From assembly GCA_028709805.1 (NCBI GenBank), contig JAQUTL010000023.1:1-45664 (forward strand): 45,664 nucleotides of DNA. The letters are read 5' to 3'. This DNA is from Victivallaceae bacterium. GTDB lineage: Bacteria > Verrucomicrobiota > Lentisphaeria > Victivallales > Victivallaceae. The stretch's first letter is position 1, and every line of letters begins with the position of its first letter. This document shows, piece after piece, positions 24,542 through 32,960 of the stretch. The translations under genes were made by a program, and so were the position numbers. The notes beneath the pieces were generated by a model that saw only the letters and a program-made list of their open reading frames with translations, did not search any database and had not been told where the DNA came from.

Positions 24542-25600
24542 ATGAGCGAAAATTGCAACAATGTCAAACTGCCGAGCGGAGACGAGCTTATTCTCAGTTC
24601 GTCGCCGCATATTCACGACAATCAGAGCGTCCGCAAAATCATGCTCAAAGTGATCGTCGCGCTGCTTCCGGCGGCGGCGGCCGGAGTGTTTTTCTTCGGT
24701 CTTCCTGCGGCCGGAGTGATTCTGTTGACGCTGGCCTCCTGTGTGGCGGCCGAAGCAATATGGTTTTTTCTGGCCAAGCGCCCGCTTTCTCCGTTGGGCG
24801 ACTGCTCGGCGGCGCTGACCGGGCTGATTCTGGCGCTGAACCTGCCGCCGGCTACGCCGTGGTGGGTCTGCGTGCTGGGCGGATTTCTTGCCATCTGGGT
24901 GGGCAAACAGGTGTTTGGAGGACTCGGCCACAACCCGTTCAATCCGGCGCTGGTGGCGCGGGTGGCGCTGCTGATCGCGCTGCCGGCGGCGCTGACCACC
25001 TGGACGCCGACAGGTATTGAAGCGGCCGACTCCGAGTTCGAGCTTTCCACTTATGCCACTCCGCTGGGAAAGGCCGCAATGCTGAAAACAACGGCCACGC
25101 CGCACGGTTCGGCGCACGGCGACATCTACGCCGAGCTTGCCACCGACGATGCGTATTGGAATTATTTTATCGGCAACCGCGGCGGCAGTCTGGGCGAGAC
25201 CAGTTGTCTGGCGCTGCTGATCGGCGGCATCGCGCTGATGCTGATGAAGCTGATCAAATGGCAGATCCCGCTGGTGTTCATTGCCACGGTGGGGGTGTTC
25301 TCCGGCGCGGTGCATTTCTTCGCACCCGCGATGACGCCGCCGGCGTTGTTCCATCTGATGACCGGCGGACTGCTGCTGGGAGCGTTCTTCATGGCCACCG
25401 ACATGGTGACCAGCCCGATGACAACGTGGGGGTGTGTTATCTTCGCCTTCGGCTGCGGCGTCATCACCTGCGTGATCCGGATCTGGGGGAGTTATCCGGA
25501 AGGGGTGAGCTTTTCGATACTGTTCATGAACGCGCTGGTGCCGCTGATCGACCGGATGTGCCAGTTGCGGCCGTTCGGCTATGTGCGGAAAAAGGCATAG
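24542..25600 (+). CDS. rnfD: Rnf subunit D, membrane flavoprotein
   Basis: This 352-aa protein has about nine membrane helices. The Thr at about residue 220 in SLGETS is where FMN is covalently attached in RnfD and NqrB. The later motif MATDMVTSPMT is also conserved. It is thought to be a main element of ion translocation. The loop between about residues 155 and 200 is long and polar. It follows rnfC by 15 nt. Confidence 0.94.
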   Translation: MSENCNNVKLPSGDELILSSSPHIHDNQSVRKIMLKVIVALLPAAAAGVFFFGLPAAGVILLTLASCVAAEAIWFFLAKRPLSPLGDCSAALTGLILALNLPPATPWWVCVLGGFLAIWVGKQVFGGLGHNPFNPALVARVALLIALPAALTTWTPTGIEAADSEFELSTYATPLGKAAMLKTTATPHGSAHGDIYAELATDDAYWNYFIGNRGGSLGETSCLALLIGGIALMLMKLIKWQIPLVFIATVGVFSGAVHFFAPAMTPPALFHLMTGGLLLGAFFMATDMVTSPMTTWGCVIFAFGCGVITCVIRIWGSYPEGVSFSILFMNALVPLIDRMCQLRPFGYVRKKA

Positions 25601-25615
25601 GAGGGAATGAAGACC

Positions 25616-26275
25616 ATGAATCTCAAAAATACAAGCAATCCGTTGCTGCTCGGCCTGATTCTGTGCGTGGTCGGTGTGGCCGCGGCGGGTATTCTGGCGT
25701 GGTTTGACGGCGTGACCGCCAAGCCAAAAGCGGAGGCGAAGATACGCAAACTTGAGCAAAGTCTGGGGCGGGTGCTGCCGGAGAATGCTCAAGTCGGCCG
25801 GAGTGTGACGGTGGACGGCGTGGCGTTCTACGCCGCGACGGTGGACGGTGCGCCGGCCGGATACGCCGCGTCCGGCAGCACGACCAAGGGGTACGGCGGC
25901 CGGATTGAGGCGCTGGTGGGCATTTCGCCGGATGGCGCGGTGTTGACGGTTGCCGGCGGCCGCGCCGCGGTGCTGGTTACGGAGCAGAAGGAGACGCCGG
26001 GACTCGGAACCAACGTCTGCAACCGCACTGCGGTCAAGACGCTGGCCACGGTGTTCAACGGTTCGGAAACAAGCGGCATGCCGGCCAACCGGGTGCTGGA
26101 TTCTTTCGGCGGAATTTCGGTGTCGGACGTGCCGCTGACAATCGTCAAGGACGGCGGCCGGATTGAGTTTGTCACCGGCGCCACGGTGTCGAGCCGGGCG
26201 ATGACCGATCTGGTTGACAATGTGCTGACGGTTTACCGTGACAATCGCTTGCGGATTGAGGAGGCGACAAAATGA
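25616..26275 (+). CDS. rnfG: Rnf subunit G, covalent FMN subunit
   Basis: A single N-terminal membrane helix (about residues 9-29) is followed by a periplasmic FMN-binding domain. The motif VTGATVSS near the C-terminus carries the Thr (about residue 190) that accepts FMN through a phosphoester. Two ATGs are possible: the one at 25607 lies only 1 nt after AGGAGGG, and the one at 25616 is 10 nt away, so I prefer the second (219 aa). The end overlaps the rnfE start. ApbE, which attaches the flavin, is not encoded here. Confidence 0.92.
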   Translation: MNLKNTSNPLLLGLILCVVGVAAAGILAWFDGVTAKPKAEAKIRKLEQSLGRVLPENAQVGRSVTVDGVAFYAATVDGAPAGYAASGSTTKGYGGRIEALVGISPDGAVLTVAGGRAAVLVTEQKETPGLGTNVCNRTAVKTLATVFNGSETSGMPANRVLDSFGGISVSDVPLTIVKDGGRIEFVTGATVSSRAMTDLVDNVLTVYRDNRLRIEEATK

Positions 26276-26946
26276 TGAAGACATTGTGGAACGATTTTTT
26301 CAAGGGCATCTGGCGTGAGAATCCGACGCTGGTGCTGCTGCTCGGCATGTGTCCGACGCTGGCGCTGACCAGCAAAGCGGTCAACGGTCTTGGCATGGGT
26401 GCGGCGACCACCGCGGTGCTGGTTGGGAGCAATCTGGTGATTTCACTGTTGAAGAATCTGATTCCGAACAAGGTGCGGATACCGATCTATATTGTGGTGA
26501 TCGCCACGTTTGTGACGATTGTCGATCTGTGCATGCAGGCTTATGCGCCGGAGTCGCTTTACAATGCGCTGGGCATTTTTATTCCGCTGATTGTTGTGAA
26601 CTGCATTGTTCTGGGGCGTGCCGAGGCGTTTGCGGCCAAGAACACCGTGATCCGCAGCGCGTTTGACGGTCTGGGCATGGGGGCCGGGTTTACGTTGTCG
26701 CTGACGGTGTTCGGCTGCATCCGCGAATTTCTCAGCACTGGTGGAATATTCGGCGTAACGCTGGTTCCGGGGTGGAATTTCATGCTTCCGGCTCTGGCGC
26801 CCGGCGGATTCATTCTGCTGGGAGCGCTGCTGGCGGGGATGAATTATCTTAACGAGCGCAAGGCGGTCAAGGCCGGCCGGCTTTATGTGCCGCCGCAGGG
26901 CATGGACTGCCGCCACTGCCGGATCTGTTCGATTGATGAAAAGTGA
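26272..26946 (+). CDS. rnfE: Rnf subunit E
   Basis: This 224-aa protein has about six membrane helices and pairs with RnfA. It shows LLGMCPTLALT near the start and VVNCIVLGRAEAFA in the middle; each bears a cysteine for the shared membrane Fe-S centre. After the last helix there is a soluble tail containing DCRHCRICS, a three-cysteine motif. The start overlaps the rnfG stop as ATGATG, with two adjacent ATG choices. It is the last gene of the operon. Confidence 0.93.
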   Translation: MMKTLWNDFFKGIWRENPTLVLLLGMCPTLALTSKAVNGLGMGAATTAVLVGSNLVISLLKNLIPNKVRIPIYIVVIATFVTIVDLCMQAYAPESLYNALGIFIPLIVVNCIVLGRAEAFAAKNTVIRSAFDGLGMGAGFTLSLTVFGCIREFLSTGGIFGVTLVPGWNFMLPALAPGGFILLGALLAGMNYLNERKAVKAGRLYVPPQGMDCRHCRICSIDEK

Positions 26947-26969
26947 CGGAAAAAAGTTTTAATTTAGAG

Positions 26970-26997
26970 GCCGGAATGTTGAGTTCCGGCTTTTTTT
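26970..26997 (+). terminator. Intrinsic terminator of the rnf operon
   Basis: A 7-bp stem, GCCGGAA (26970-26976) with TTCCGGC (26984-26990), is followed by seven T. Confidence 0.9.
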
Positions 26998-27042
26998 ATA
27001 TAAAAAATGGGCGGTGTTGCGGTGACCGGTACGGCGGAACGG

Positions 27043-27071
27043 TTGACTTGCGGCGGAGGCGGTGTTAGATT
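27043..27071 (+). promoter_or_regulatory. Promoter of the ABC transporter genes
   Basis: TTGACT (27043-27048), 17 nt, TAGATT (27066-27071). The predicted start falls on or beside the ATG at 27078, so the message may be leaderless; no ribosome site is visible. Confidence 0.55.
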
Positions 27072-27077
27072 AAGAAT

Positions 27078-28019
27078 ATGAAAAAGACGTTTTTACTGAC
27101 AATATTGCTGATTCTTGTGGCGGCGGCGTTCTGGTTCGGGCTTCGCTGCGGCGCGGTGGACGCCGCGCTCGACAGTCCGGTGGTGACCCGGATACGGCTG
27201 CCCCGTCTGGTGCTCGGCATGCTGGTCGGCGCGGCGCTGGCGGTTTCCGGAACGGTCCTTCAGGCGGTTTTGCGCAACGATCTGGCGGCGCCGGAGATTA
27301 TCGGGGTGTCCTCCGGCGGCGCGTTGGCGGCGGTGGCGGCGGTGGTGGCGTTTCCGGCGTTGTCGGCGCTGGCGGTGCCGCTGGCGTTCGCCGGTGCGCT
27401 GGCGGCGGCGCTGCTGGTGTGCGTTGCGGCGTGGCGTCACGGGAACGATCCGCTGCGGCTGGTGCTGGCCGGAGTGGCGGTGTCGGCGCTGGCGAGTTCG
27501 GGGGCGGGGGGAATACTGATTTGCAATGCCGACAAGGTGTCGGGAATACTCAACTTTTTATCCGGCAGTCTGGCGTCGGCATCCTGGGGCAGAGTGGAGA
27601 TGGTGTGGCCGTACATTGTGGTCGGGCTGTGCGCGGCGCTGCTGTCGGCGCGGCGGCTGGACATGCTGCGGCTGGGCGACGAGGTGGCCATGTCGCTCGG
27701 CGTCCGGGTGGAGCTGACGAGATTTTTCCTGATTGCGGTGGCGGCGCTGCTGGCGAGCGCGGCGGTGGCGGCGGCCGGACTGGTCGGTTTTGTCGGTCTG
27801 GTGGCGCCGCATCTTGCCCGTCTCATCTTGGGCGGCGGCCACCGGACGCTGCTGTCCGGCGCGGCGCTGTCCGGTGCGCTGCTGGTGATTTTCTGCGACA
27901 CGCTGGGGCGCTGGCTGCTGGCGCCGCGCGAACTGCCGTGCGGAATTCTGATGGCGCTGGTGGGGGCGCCGTTTTTCCTTTATCTGCTGCGTCGCGGAGG
28001 AGGAATTTATGAAGATTGA
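27078..28019 (+). CDS. FecCD/BtuC-type ABC transporter permease
   Basis: This 313-aa protein has eight to ten membrane helices and belongs to the family importing ferric siderophores, haem or cobalamin. Typical are RLPRLVLGMLVGAALAVSG near the N-terminus and GLVGFVGLVAPHLARLI in the middle, the second being the helix that contacts the ATPase. Composition is extreme, with long Ala/Val/Leu runs. The stop overlaps the ATPase start by 11 nt. No substrate-binding protein, outer-membrane receptor or regulator lies nearby, so the substrate cannot be told. Confidence 0.9.
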   Translation: MKKTFLLTILLILVAAAFWFGLRCGAVDAALDSPVVTRIRLPRLVLGMLVGAALAVSGTVLQAVLRNDLAAPEIIGVSSGGALAAVAAVVAFPALSALAVPLAFAGALAAALLVCVAAWRHGNDPLRLVLAGVAVSALASSGAGGILICNADKVSGILNFLSGSLASASWGRVEMVWPYIVVGLCAALLSARRLDMLRLGDEVAMSLGVRVELTRFFLIAVAALLASAAVAAAGLVGFVGLVAPHLARLILGGGHRTLLSGAALSGALLVIFCDTLGRWLLAPRELPCGILMALVGAPFFLYLLRRGGGIYED

Positions 28020-28749
28020 GGTTAAGAGTCTCGGTGCCGGGTACGGCGGGCGGCCGGTTCTGGAGGACTTTGATTTTACGCTGGAGAGCGGCGGCATTGC
28101 CTGTGTCGTCGGCGCGAACGGTTCCGGCAAGTCCACGTTTCTGCGCTGTCTGGCCGGGGTGCTGGATTTTTCCGGTGAAATAGAGTTGGACGGGGAGCCG
28201 TTGAAAAAAATTCCGTTGCGGATGCTGGCGCGCCGGCGGGCGTTTCTGCCGCAGCAGTCCGGCTGTCCATCCGGATTGACGGTGCGTGAACTGGTTGAAT
28301 TCGGCCGTTTCCCATACTGCGGCGGCTGGCGGAGCCTGTCGGCGGCGGATGACGCGGCGGTTGCGGAAGCGCTGGAACGCTGCGGGATTGCCGGACTTGC
28401 GGAGCGCAAGCTGGCGCAGCTTTCCGGCGGCGAGCGGCGCAAAGTCTGGATCGCCATGACGCTGGCGCAGCGGCCGGAGCTTCTGCTGCTGGACGAGCCG
28501 ACCGCGTTTCTCGATCCAGCCGGCCGGGTTGTAATCCTGCGGCTGCTTGAGCGGTTGAACCGGGAAATCGGTCTTACTGTGGTCATGGCTCTGCACGATT
28601 TGCGGAGCGTTGCCAGAATCGCCACCCGGACGGCGGCGGTGGTGGACCGCCGCTGCCGGATGCTTGAGCCGGACGAGCTGTTTTCCGCCGCCGTCATGGA
28701 GTCGGTGTTTCACCTCTCCGGCGACGATGTCAGCTGGCTGTTCAGTTGA
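28009..28749 (+). CDS. ABC transporter ATP-binding protein (FecE/BtuD type)
   Basis: This 246-aa ATPase energises the permease encoded just upstream. Walker A is GANGSGKST (about residues 38-46), the signature is LSGGERRK, and Walker B is LLLLDEPTAFLD; the switch His lies in MALHDLRS. Its start is inside the end of the permease gene with GGAGGA upstream, indicating coupled translation. Its last 8 nt overlap the end of the convergent glycosidase gene, leaving no room for a terminator between them. Confidence 0.93.
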   Translation: MKIEVKSLGAGYGGRPVLEDFDFTLESGGIACVVGANGSGKSTFLRCLAGVLDFSGEIELDGEPLKKIPLRMLARRRAFLPQQSGCPSGLTVRELVEFGRFPYCGGWRSLSAADDAAVAEALERCGIAGLAERKLAQLSGGERRKVWIAMTLAQRPELLLLDEPTAFLDPAGRVVILRLLERLNREIGLTVVMALHDLRSVARIATRTAAVVDRRCRMLEPDELFSAAVMESVFHLSGDDVSWLFS

Positions 28750-30985
28750 AGATAAGTTTTCCGAAATAGTTGGGCTGATGGAATCCGGCTCCGGCGCGGC
28801 TCCATGACTGAACCTTGCCGGTCTGATTGTTGATCCGGTGGAAGTTGGCGCGCCAGAGGTTGCCGGTTTTTGCGGGAGTGGCAGCGGAGTCGTGCAGATC
28901 GGTCGGGCGGACGACCGCTTCGGCCGACCAGCCGTTTCCGGTTTCGGCAACGGCGCTCTGCCAGTCGCCGTCCCACATGAAGCCGCCGGAGCCGGAGTCT
29001 TCGTCAAACCGCTGATTGGCCGAGTCGAGCGCAAAGTGGGCGTAACTGCCGGCATAATCGGCGGCCGGATTCGGCGCAACGGTCGGCGCGAACTGAATGA
29101 ACAGCTCCAGCACTTCCGGGTTGAGGTAAACGCTTCCATCGAAATTCATCGGAACCGGCGTCGGCAGCGGCTTGTCCGCCGTAATATCGAACGCCAGATA
29201 CAGCGCTCCATCGTTCCGGAACAGGCGCAGAGTGGTCGGTGTTGCGTCATTCCGGCCGTCTCGGCCGGTCATCGCGACTTCGACCGCGCCTTTCCATTCC
29301 TCCGGATCGATCACGCCGTCAAGTTTCACCGTGTTCGGCAGTTCCGGCACTTCAACCTCCGGCGGCTGAAATGCGGCGAATTCGCGCAGACCAGTCAGCT
29401 GCCATTCAATATCACTCCGCGGAACATTCGGCGGCAGTCCGGCGAACGCCGCCTCGAACTCTTTCAGCGTGGCTGTGATGTCGGACGGATCGTTGGTCTT
29501 GATCTTCATCTGTGCGGTCGCCATGACTTCGCGCATCCGGTTGACCGGAGCCACCGCGTTCGCGCCGTATTTTTCTCTGAGCGCATAGTTCCACGCGGTT
29601 TCCGGATTGTAGGCGGCCGGATTCCAGAGATAGGCGTTGGCGCCGATGAAATATATTGTCTCCCACGGGCGGGGACCGAAATAGAGACCGAGCAGGAACA
29701 CTATGCCGCAGTCGTCATTTTTCATCTCCGGGTAAAAGACGGTCTCCCAGCGGGGCAGCGGGGAGAGCAGGCCGTTGGAGTTGTCGAACAGATACATTTT
29801 GTGGCTGCCGAGCAGTTTCTCCATCACCTGATGGTCGGTCTTGCGCAGTTCCGGCGAGAATACGCCGTCGCCGGTCCAGACCCACATGACGTCATCCGGC
29901 GCCTCGGCCGCCCAGTCGGTGACGTACTTGTCCACCTCCGGCTGTCCGATGCCGTGGCCGAGCGAGTAGGGCGCGGCTACCATGGAGAAGCGCAGATTGG
30001 GGAAGTCGGCGTGCAGAGCGTTGTAAAGCCGCTTCATCACATAGCCGTGGGCGCGGCCGACCGAGCCGTTGAATTTCGTCTTTTCAGCGTCGTGATAGCA
30101 GACGAATCCCTCTTTGCCCCGCGGTGTCGAATCGTCGGCGGCGATCATGAAGATTGATACTCCGGACTCCGCCAGTTTGCGGCAGGCGGCGATGAACTGT
30201 TGAATGTCTTCCTCATTCGCGGCGTTGAATTTGGGTCCGCCCGGCGGCGTGTTGTAGAGATGGAGCTGCGCCATGAAGTCGAACATTCCGGCCGAAGAGT
30301 ATTTTTTCATGGCGGCGAGGATCGGCGCGGTTCTGTCCCACCAGGCGGGATCGCGCCAGTTCGCGTCGATCAAGCCGGCGATGCCGCCGATCTTGTCTGC
30401 CGCCGTGTCGATAAACTGTTGCGGCGCGATATTGGCGAAGTAGTCGCAAATGTAGCGTTCGCGCCATTCCGGGAAGTCGTCGATGTCGGCCAGATTCAGC
30501 TTTGCCGGCTCTCCGGTTTCGTCCAGAAGCTGGCGCAGCGAGGCGAAAGCGTAGAACAGACCGCGCGGATCGGCGCCGGCCAGCGCCAGAACGATTTTTC
30601 CGTCATCGGACTTCTGTACCCGGATCGCGTATCCCTGCGGCGGCAGCGACGGAACCGCGCCGTTGAAGAATTTACTCATTTCCGGCGCGTCGATCAGTCC
30701 GGCATGGATGTCGATCGCCGCGGCGTCCGGATTGGGCTTGAGCGCGCGCAGTGCTTTCAGGTAGAAGTCGGCGCCGAGTTTTCCGGCCATTGGAATCTTT
30801 CCGCTTTCAAGGTTCTCCGCGGTCGGATGGAAGAAAATTCTGGTGTTGCCGGCGGACGGATTGCATGATTCAATCGCGGCCGGAGCGCTTTTCTGCGGCG
30901 TTGGAAACACCGTGCCAAATTGAGCCTGAACCGAAAATGCGGCCAATATCGCCGCCGCCGTCAACATCTGTTTTGCCGACTTCAT
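28742..30985 (-). CDS. Secreted GH84-like glycosidase with C-terminal CBM9-like domain
   Basis: This 747-aa protein starts with a signal peptide (cleavage after about SVQA, residue 21). Residues about 25-165 resemble the GH20b-type domain that precedes GH20 and GH84 catalytic barrels. In the barrel, D284 and D285 in MIAADDS match the adjacent catalytic aspartates of GH84 beta-N-acetylglucosaminidases, and a following F..s..AH....L pattern also fits. The usual RGFIEGFYG opening is replaced by EWRERYICDYF, so this is a distant member. From about residue 555 a beta-sandwich begins (LDGVIDPEEW, then ALYLAFDIT), like CBM9/DOMON-type carbohydrate-binding domains. The likely substrate is an N-acetylhexosamine glycan such as mucin. 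GGGG lies just before the ATG; it sits 45 nt after ispE and may be co-transcribed. Confidence 0.7.
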   Translation of the reverse strand: MKSAKQMLTAAAILAAFSVQAQFGTVFPTPQKSAPAAIESCNPSAGNTRIFFHPTAENLESGKIPMAGKLGADFYLKALRALKPNPDAAAIDIHAGLIDAPEMSKFFNGAVPSLPPQGYAIRVQKSDDGKIVLALAGADPRGLFYAFASLRQLLDETGEPAKLNLADIDDFPEWRERYICDYFANIAPQQFIDTAADKIGGIAGLIDANWRDPAWWDRTAPILAAMKKYSSAGMFDFMAQLHLYNTPPGGPKFNAANEEDIQQFIAACRKLAESGVSIFMIAADDSTPRGKEGFVCYHDAEKTKFNGSVGRAHGYVMKRLYNALHADFPNLRFSMVAAPYSLGHGIGQPEVDKYVTDWAAEAPDDVMWVWTGDGVFSPELRKTDHQVMEKLLGSHKMYLFDNSNGLLSPLPRWETVFYPEMKNDDCGIVFLLGLYFGPRPWETIYFIGANAYLWNPAAYNPETAWNYALREKYGANAVAPVNRMREVMATAQMKIKTNDPSDITATLKEFEAAFAGLPPNVPRSDIEWQLTGLREFAAFQPPEVEVPELPNTVKLDGVIDPEEWKGAVEVAMTGRDGRNDATPTTLRLFRNDGALYLAFDITADKPLPTPVPMNFDGSVYLNPEVLELFIQFAPTVAPNPAADYAGSYAHFALDSANQRFDEDSGSGGFMWDGDWQSAVAETGNGWSAEAVVRPTDLHDSAATPAKTGNLWRANFHRINNQTGKVQSWSRAGAGFHQPNYFGKLIFN

Positions 30986-31030
30986 TGTCCCCTTTTCCCT
31001 TTCGTGGCGTTCCGCCGATTGTGTTATGTG

Positions 31031-31873
31031 TCAGATCACCCGTATTCCGTCAAAGGTTGTTTTCAGTGACTTCCGCAGCGCATTGCGCTGGTCCCCGTCC
31101 TCGCACAAGGTGAAGATGGCCGAACCGCTGCCGGTGACCATCGGCTTCATTCCGGTGAACTTCCGCATGGCCTCCCCGATCAGCCGCAGCAGCGGGAATT
31201 TTTCCAGAATGGCGAATTCGAGATCATTGTGCATCAGTGCGGCGGCGGCTTTCCAGTCCTCGCGGTTCAGCGCCCGGATCAAATCCTCCGGGTCCGGCGC
31301 CGGCCGGGGCCGCAAATGGCTGTACGCCCATTTTGCGCTGATCGGAAATCCGGGATGCACCGCCGCCACCGGAGGCAGTCGCTTCAGTTCCGGCAGGAGC
31401 GCTATTTTTTCGCCGATTCCTCCGACTCTGGCGAATCCCGGACTTAGAAAGAACGGCACGTCGGCGCCAAGTTCGAGCGCCGTCGCCGCGAGTTCCGTTT
31501 CGCTCAGCCGGCGGTATTCGCTGTTCAACAGCCGGAGAACCCCCGCTGCATCCGAACTCCCGCCGCCCATTCCGGCGGCGGCCGGAATGCTTTTTTTCAG
31601 CTCGATCCGCCATTCCGGAGCCGTCCCGGAGCGTTCGGCGTAAAGTTTTGCCGCCTTCCAGACCAGATTTGACGAATCCTCCGGCGCGCCGCCGGAGGGA
31701 CACTTCAGCTCAATGCCGGGGGCGCCGAATTCGACGGTGATTTTATCCGTTACCGCGTCAAACGGCATAAACACGCTGTCAATCAGATGATAACCGTCCT
31801 CCCGTTTCCCGGTGACTTGCAGAAACAGGTTGAGTTTTGCCGGTGAAACAAAGGAGTTACGCTTCGGTCTCAT
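31031..31873 (-). CDS. ispE: 4-diphosphocytidyl-2-C-methyl-D-erythritol kinase
   Basis: This 280-aa GHMP kinase phosphorylates CDP-methylerythritol in the non-mevalonate isoprenoid pathway. The N-terminus has the substrate motif SPAKLNLFLQVTGKREDGYH. The ATP-binding glycine loop is PAAAGMGGGSSDAAG (about residues 90-105), and the C-terminal glycine motif is MVTGSGSAIF. Its start overlaps the end of the upstream oxidoreductase gene by 17 nt. Length and motifs are normal. Confidence 0.96.
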   Translation of the reverse strand: MRPKRNSFVSPAKLNLFLQVTGKREDGYHLIDSVFMPFDAVTDKITVEFGAPGIELKCPSGGAPEDSSNLVWKAAKLYAERSGTAPEWRIELKKSIPAAAGMGGGSSDAAGVLRLLNSEYRRLSETELAATALELGADVPFFLSPGFARVGGIGEKIALLPELKRLPPVAAVHPGFPISAKWAYSHLRPRPAPDPEDLIRALNREDWKAAAALMHNDLEFAILEKFPLLRLIGEAMRKFTGMKPMVTGSGSAIFTLCEDGDQRNALRKSLKTTFDGIRVI

Positions 31874-32891
31874 CGGACTCCGCCGGCTTGTGGAGTGCTC
31901 CCAGCACGCTGGCCGAGAAGTTGAAGCCGTACTGCCGGTTGTAGCGGCGGATCTCGTCCTGAATCGCCACTGCCAGACGCAGGGCTTTCAGCCCCTGTTC
32001 GCCCGGAACCTTGGGCTGGTGCAGTTTGCCGGTGGCGATGGTTTCGGACACCGCGGTGATAAAGTTGTCCAGTTCGTCGGCCAGCGCGTTCTTTTCGTCC
32101 AGCACAACGTCCTTTCGCGCCAGTCCGAGCTTGTTCTTCTTGAACACCACGCCGGTGTGCTTGGCATAATCCATGGAGATATAGCAGTCCTCCTGAAACA
32201 CCCGGAACCGGCGCTGCGGGTCCTGACTGACCCGGCTCGACGTCATGTTGGCGCAGCTGCCGTTCTTGAATTTTAGCCTGACGGAAACAATGTCCTCGGT
32301 GTCGCTGAGCACCGGAATGCCGACCGCGTCGAATCGCTCCACTTCGCTGTCCACCATGGTCAGCACCAGATCGATGTCGTGGATCATCAGGTCGAGCACC
32401 ACGCTGACCTCGGTGCCGCGGCGGAACGTTCCCGGCCGCGGCGGCGGATAGCAGGCCAGCCGGTGCGCTTCGATGAACCGGGTGTTGGCCTTGTGCCGTT
32501 CGAGGAAGTCCATCGCCGGATTGAACCGTTCGGTATGGCCGGCCGCCAGCACCACATGGTTGTCGTGCGCGGCCTGAACCATGTGTTCAGCCTCTTCAAC
32601 GCTGGCGGCCATCGGCTTTTCCACCAGAACATGTTTGCCCATCTCCAGCAGTGGAACGGTGCACTGCTCGTGAAAGGTTGCCGGAACCGCCACGCTGAGC
32701 AGGTCGCACTGGGCGGCGAGTTCGCGCCAGTCGGAAAAGACCTTGAGGCCGAACTCGGCGCCGACCGCCTCGGCCGCCGCGCGGTTTACGTCAAAGATAC
32801 CGGCCATTTCAACTTTGTCGTTCAAATTGTAAAGTCGTGCGTGGTGCCGTCCCAGCGCACCGACTCCGATCACGCCTGCCTTCAGTTTCAT
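31857..32891 (-). CDS. Gfo/Idh/MocA-family oxidoreductase
   Basis: This 344-aa NAD(P)-dependent dehydrogenase has a Rossmann motif at the start (GVIGVGALGRHHAR) and the conserved EKPMAAS about residues 92-98. The segment GHTERFNPA resembles the branch often found beside lipid A genes, which includes GnnA, an enzyme that oxidises the 3-hydroxyl of UDP-GlcNAc. That link is only suggestive because no lpx gene is here. AAGGAGA precedes the ATG well. It overlaps ispE downstream, and a 69-nt gap separates it from the ATP-cone-like gene upstream. Confidence 0.85.
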   Translation of the reverse strand: MKLKAGVIGVGALGRHHARLYNLNDKVEMAGIFDVNRAAAEAVGAEFGLKVFSDWRELAAQCDLLSVAVPATFHEQCTVPLLEMGKHVLVEKPMAASVEEAEHMVQAAHDNHVVLAAGHTERFNPAMDFLERHKANTRFIEAHRLACYPPPRPGTFRRGTEVSVVLDLMIHDIDLVLTMVDSEVERFDAVGIPVLSDTEDIVSVRLKFKNGSCANMTSSRVSQDPQRRFRVFQEDCYISMDYAKHTGVVFKKNKLGLARKDVVLDEKNALADELDNFITAVSETIATGKLHQPKVPGEQGLKALRLAVAIQDEIRRYNRQYGFNFSASVLGALHKPAESDETEA

Positions 32892-32960
32892 ATTTAAGTC
32901 TCCTTGATAAAAAATATTTGTCGTTAAATATACATCGGCTGCAAAAAAAGTAAAGTCGCC

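Noticed and set aside
23039..26284. A 1081-aa minus-strand frame across the rnf operon
   Set aside because: It is a high-GC shadow of rnfB to rnfG: Arg/His/Gln-rich, no domain, and the plus-strand genes have unmistakable motifs.
28838..30157. A 439-aa plus-strand frame opposite the GH84-like gene
   Set aside because: Arg/Val/Gly-rich shadow; the minus-strand protein has a signal peptide and domain motifs.
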